The position numbers and the translations under genes are program-made. From Chloroflexota bacterium (GTDB lineage Bacteria > Chloroflexota > Anaerolineae > Anaerolineales > DRMV01), in assembly GCA_013153375.1 (NCBI GenBank), contig JAADEN010000167.1:1-8621 (forward strand): a stretch of DNA of 8,621 nt, written 5' to 3'. Numbering within the stretch: the stretch's first letter is position 1; the number at the start of each line of letters is the position of its first letter. Positions 6,001 to 8,621 of the stretch are shown in pieces. Below the pieces are notes generated by a model. That model did not search any database. It was not told where the DNA came from and saw only the letters and a program-made list of their open reading frames with translations.

Positions 6001-8181
6001 TTACTGGGCTACCCCATCGCCGTACACGCCGACCAGATGCTCTTTGCGGGCCAGGGGCCGGCGGCGGCCCGTCTTGCGCAGGCTGACCCGCACGCGGCCC
6101 CAGGCCAAATCGCCCGCCGCGTTGGTGTGCGGGCCCAGCAACTTGGCCGGATTCACGCCGCGGCCCTCGGCCCAGCGGCCCAGCGCCTCGTGGCCCTGCC
6201 CGAAGGCCAGCGCCACCGTGTCGGGCCGGATGCCGGGGTACACATACACCGCGGCGTACACCCGGCCGTACGGCGAGCGGATTTCCACGATGTCGTCGTG
6301 TCGCAGGCCCAGTTCGCGGGCCGTCTCGGGATTGACTTCCACCCACGAGTTCCACATGACGGTGGTCATGGGCTCGGGGGTCTCTTGCAGCCAGGGCCGG
6401 TTGGCGCCCGCGCCGTCGCCCAAGATGGGGTGCGGGTACACCACCAGGTGGAATTCGCCGGCGTCAAATTGCGGGGCGGGCACCTCCAGGGGTTGCTGCA
6501 GAATGGCCGCCGCGTCGAAAGTCTGCACGGCCGCAGGTTCCTTCGTCCACCAACCCCCGTGCTGCAAGAAGCGACCCCAGAAGGCCTTGGGGGTCACGGC
6601 CGTGTAGATGCCGTCCGGGCTGTCCATCAGGTTGGCCAGGGCCTGCTGCAAGAAGTCCACCTCGTCTTGGTAGGGCACGGCCTCCGCGACCTCGCCGCCC
6701 ACGGCCTGGGCCGCGGCCAGCAGCACATCCGCGGTGGCCTTGGTGTCGTAGAGGGGCACCACCACGGGCTGGGACGCGGTCACGACCATGCGGTCCGTGC
6801 CCACCCGGGCCTTTTGGTAGCCCCACGACTCCAGGGGCGTGTGGTCGGGGAAGATGTAGTCGGCCTGGGCCGCGGTTTCGTCGTAGAAGGGCGAGAAGGA
6901 GATGACCGTGTCCACCTTCTCCAGGGCCTCGGCGAAGCCCAGGCCCGCGGGCAACTCGAAGACGGGGTTGGTGCCGTGGACCAGCAGGGCCTTGACCTGA
7001 CCGGCCTTCATGCGGCGCACCAGGTCGGCCATGTCTTGCAGGCTGGCCGCGTTGCGATCTTCGTAGATGGGCGCGGCGGGCAGCACCTGCACGCCTCCGG
7101 GCAGGCCGAAGTTGCCGGCCCAGGCGTTGAGGGCCAGGATGGCCTGCGCGGTCTCCAGGCCGTTGGTGTGGGCCAGCGCCGCGCCGCCGGGGATGGCCAG
7201 AGGCCGCGGCGAAGTGGCGAAGTAATGGGCAATCTTCTCCAGCAGGGCCATGTCGAGGCCGGCCTCTGCCGCGATGGTTTCCGCGTCCACATCGAACGCG
7301 GGGGGCACGACGCCGTCGCGCATCTCCGCGGCCAGGCGGCCGATGGCCAGGGCCACCCGCCCCTCGGTGCCGGGCTTGACCGCGGCCCACTTGTCCGCGC
7401 TGGCCGCGGTCATGGACATGCGGGGCTCCAACTGCACGAACAGGCCCCGCAAGTCGGGCCGCCCGCGGCGTAAGTGGCCGTAGGCCCGGCTGAAGGCCAC
7501 GGGCGACAGCCAGGTCTCCATGAAGTTCGCGCCGAAGGAGAGCACGAAGGTGGCGTTGGCGATGTCGAAGTGCGGCAGCGCGTCCTGGCCGATCACGGCC
7601 TGCATGGCCTGGCGCAGGGTCTGCCGGGCCTCGAACAGGGCCAGCCCGCCGAAGCGGATGGGCTCGGGCGCGCCCAGGGCCGTCGCGATCTCGCTCACCA
7701 GGTCGGCCAGGTGATCGGGCACCAGACCCAGGAGGAATTGCACGCCGGGGCCGGCCTGCAGGGCCTGGGCCACCACCTGCACGGCCTCGTCCCACGAGAG
7801 GCTGCGCCCCGCGCGGCTGCCGCGCTTCTGCGCGGCCCACGGGCCCGCGAGCCGGTCGGGGTCGTAAAGCCCCTGCAGGCTGGCCTGGGCCCGGGCGCAG
7901 GTGCGGCCGCGGTTCACCGGGTGCTGCGGATTGCCCTCGACCTTGATGGCCCGGCCCTCGACGGTGCGCACCAGAAGGCCGCAGCCCGCGGGGCACTCAC
8001 GGCACAGGGTGGCGAAATACACGCTCTCGCCCGGCAACTGATATTCGGGCATGTCGGTGTAGGGCTTGCGGCGTACATAGCGGGACATGGGCCCGCAGCC
8101 CGAGAGCACCGCCGCGACCGCGCCGCCCACACCGGCCAGTTTGAGCACATCACGGCGTGTGAGTTTCTTTTCCTGGCTCAT
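6001..8181 (-). CDS. actB1: ACIII subunit ActB1, molybdopterin-oxidoreductase-like protein with Tat signal
   Basis: A 726-residue member of the molybdopterin oxidoreductase superfamily, corresponding to the N-terminal half of ActB. The start at 8181 is chosen because it gives a short Tat signal (TRRDVLKLAG, Arg 9-10) ending in a lipobox-like LSGC (Cys 29), with GAGGAG at 8197-8192. A GTG start at 8253 would put 24 odd residues ahead of it. C60-C63-C67 and C95 form the N-terminal cluster motif (CRECPAGC ... RTCAR), followed by ALYDPDR-like text typical of ActB (QGLYDPDRL). Further on are FGANFMETWLSP, an AASADKWAAVKPGTEG segment and a C-terminal MGD-binding-like domain (about 600-710). ACIII ActB is known to lack molybdenum, and I see no clear Mo ligand, so this is probably a structural, non-catalytic subunit. 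It is separated from actB2 by 13 bases and from actA by 68 bases that contain a terminator-like hairpin. Confidence 0.92.
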   Translation of the reverse strand: MSQEKKLTRRDVLKLAGVGGAVAAVLSGCGPMSRYVRRKPYTDMPEYQLPGESVYFATLCRECPAGCGLLVRTVEGRAIKVEGNPQHPVNRGRTCARAQASLQGLYDPDRLAGPWAAQKRGSRAGRSLSWDEAVQVVAQALQAGPGVQFLLGLVPDHLADLVSEIATALGAPEPIRFGGLALFEARQTLRQAMQAVIGQDALPHFDIANATFVLSFGANFMETWLSPVAFSRAYGHLRRGRPDLRGLFVQLEPRMSMTAASADKWAAVKPGTEGRVALAIGRLAAEMRDGVVPPAFDVDAETIAAEAGLDMALLEKIAHYFATSPRPLAIPGGAALAHTNGLETAQAILALNAWAGNFGLPGGVQVLPAAPIYEDRNAASLQDMADLVRRMKAGQVKALLVHGTNPVFELPAGLGFAEALEKVDTVISFSPFYDETAAQADYIFPDHTPLESWGYQKARVGTDRMVVTASQPVVVPLYDTKATADVLLAAAQAVGGEVAEAVPYQDEVDFLQQALANLMDSPDGIYTAVTPKAFWGRFLQHGGWWTKEPAAVQTFDAAAILQQPLEVPAPQFDAGEFHLVVYPHPILGDGAGANRPWLQETPEPMTTVMWNSWVEVNPETARELGLRHDDIVEIRSPYGRVYAAVYVYPGIRPDTVALAFGQGHEALGRWAEGRGVNPAKLLGPHTNAAGDLAWGRVRVSLRKTGRRRPLARKEHLVGVYGDGVAQ

Positions 8182-8212
8182 CCGTGCTTGTCTCCTCGCC
8201 TGGGGATGCAAC

Positions 8213-8250
8213 AAAAAACCGCGTCGTTGGGGCCAGGCCCCAGGCGCGGT
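8213..8250 (-). terminator. Terminator-like hairpin between actA and actB1
   Basis: Reading the minus strand from the last base of the actA stop: ACCGCG (8250-8245) pairs exactly with CGCGGT (8223-8218). Inside that, TGGGGCC (8242-8236) pairs with GGCCCCA (8234-8228), with small internal bulges of two and four bases between the stems. Six T (8218-8213) follow at once. This is a textbook intrinsic terminator shape, yet it sits between two genes whose products belong to one complex. It may be a leaky terminator or attenuator that sets actA above the rest, or an RNA-processing or stability element. Confidence 0.7.
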
Positions 8251-8621
8251 CACTTATGACAGGTTGCGCAGTCGGACAATTTCACAAAGTGCTCGGCGTC
8301 GTTGGCCATGTTCTTGTGGCAACTCAGACACCAGCCCATGTTTTGATCTTTGATGGGTTCGGCCACGGTCATCTGCCCCACCTCGCCGTGGCAGGTCTCG
8401 CAGGCGATGCCCGCGTTCACATGGGGCCGGTGGCTGAAATAGACGAAATCGGGCTGCATGGCCACGGGCACCCAGGGGATGGGCTCGTTCTGCATCACAT
8501 AAGGGCGCAGCATCCCGCGGCCCGCGGGCGGCCCGCCCTGGCCCGCCGCGTGTCCGGGTCCGGCCTGCCCACGCCCCTGGCGCGGCCCACCAGGCCCTTG
8601 CTCTTGTGCGGGGCCACCGGG
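8250..8621 (-). CDS. actA: ACIII subunit ActA, multiheme cytochrome c (C-terminal part; 5' end outside window)
   Basis: The minus-strand frame is open from the window edge to TGA at 8252-8250. The last 87 residues match the C-terminal half of ActA: NEPIPWVPV, PDFVYFSHRPHVNAG with candidate His ligands, then three heme motifs, CETCH (8402-8388), CLSCH (8330-8316, in the MGWC context usual for ActA) and CATCH (8270-8256), close to the C-terminus. ActA normally has five hemes, so two should lie upstream of the window. The ATG at 8513 is not taken as the start because the frame continues upstream without a stop, there would be no signal peptide, and two hemes would be missing. The 36 residues encoded by 8621-8514 are almost all Gly, Pro, Ala, Gln and Arg, contain no Cys, and look like a disordered insert. 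The role is heme-mediated electron transfer within ACIII on the periplasmic face. Confidence 0.88.
   Translation of the reverse strand, partial: PGGPAQEQGPGGPRQGRGQAGPGHAAGQGGPPAGRGMLRPYVMQNEPIPWVPVAMQPDFVYFSHRPHVNAGIACETCHGEVGQMTVAEPIKDQNMGWCLSCHKNMANDAEHFVKLSDCATCHK

Noticed and set aside
5878..7473. 531-residue plus-strand reading frame opposite actB1 and actB2
   Set aside because: Antisense shadow of two strongly supported genes; no domain and no ribosome binding site noticed.
6001..8253. Longer actB1 starting at GTG 8253
   Set aside because: It would add 24 unrelated residues ahead of the Tat motif and start inside the terminator-like hairpin. The ATG at 8181 has its own GAGGAG and puts the twin Arg at residues 9-10.
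8221..8305. Ten-base direct repeat GCGTCGTTGG at 8221 and 8296
   Set aside because: A single short match in GC-rich sequence, one copy inside a hairpin and one in a coding region, with no flanking similarity; most likely chance.
8250..8513. actA as a complete 87-residue protein starting at ATG 8513
   Set aside because: No signal peptide and only three hemes, while the frame continues open to the window edge.
1..8621. Mobile elements, CRISPR arrays, tRNA or rRNA genes
   Set aside because: I saw no transposase motifs, no regularly spaced repeats and no tRNA-like or rRNA-like segments on either strand.

Overview
The window comes from a GC-rich bacterial genome (roughly two-thirds G+C by eye). 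All eight supported genes lie on the minus strand, so transcription runs from high to low coordinates. The gene set points to the menaquinol-respiring or phototrophic lineages that use Alternative Complex III (ACIII). A Chloroflexota (Anaerolineae-like) origin is my best inference from the ActB type and gene set. It is not proven by anything in the window, which has no rRNA or marker gene.

Layout in the direction of transcription: (1) 8621-8250, the 3' part of actA, a multiheme cytochrome c with three CXXCH motifs here and an unusual Gly/Pro/Gln-rich stretch running off the window edge. (2) 8250-8213, a terminator-like hairpin with a T-run between actA and the next gene. (3) 8181-6001, actB1, a molybdopterin-oxidoreductase-like subunit with a Tat signal. 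(4) 5987-5265, actB2, an iron-sulfur subunit. (5) 5275-3830, actC, an NrfD-like membrane quinol subunit. (6) 3819-3274, actD, a DUF3341 membrane subunit. (7) 3277-2783, actE, a monoheme cytochrome c. (8) 2747-2121, a monoheme cytochrome c lipoprotein. (9) 2082-2045, an intrinsic terminator. (10) A leader region of about 210 bases with further hairpins. (11) 1907-1, the first 635 residues of pyruvate, phosphate dikinase (PPDK).

Genes 3 to 8 are tightly packed (overlaps of 11 and 4 bases, gaps of 10, 13 and 35), as in an operon. Together they would oxidise quinol at the membrane (ActC), route electrons through iron-sulfur clusters (ActB2, perhaps ActB1) and hemes (ActA, ActE), and deliver them through a tethered cytochrome to a terminal acceptor. 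No actF follows actE, its usual place. PPDK is a separate unit of central carbon metabolism with its own leader.

The most unexpected signal is compositional. The tetranucleotides ACGT and AGCT do not occur anywhere in 8621 bases, while palindromes of identical base content (CATG, GTAC, TCGA, TGCA, GATC) are common. Codon choice at the junctions that would create them shows active synonymous avoidance.
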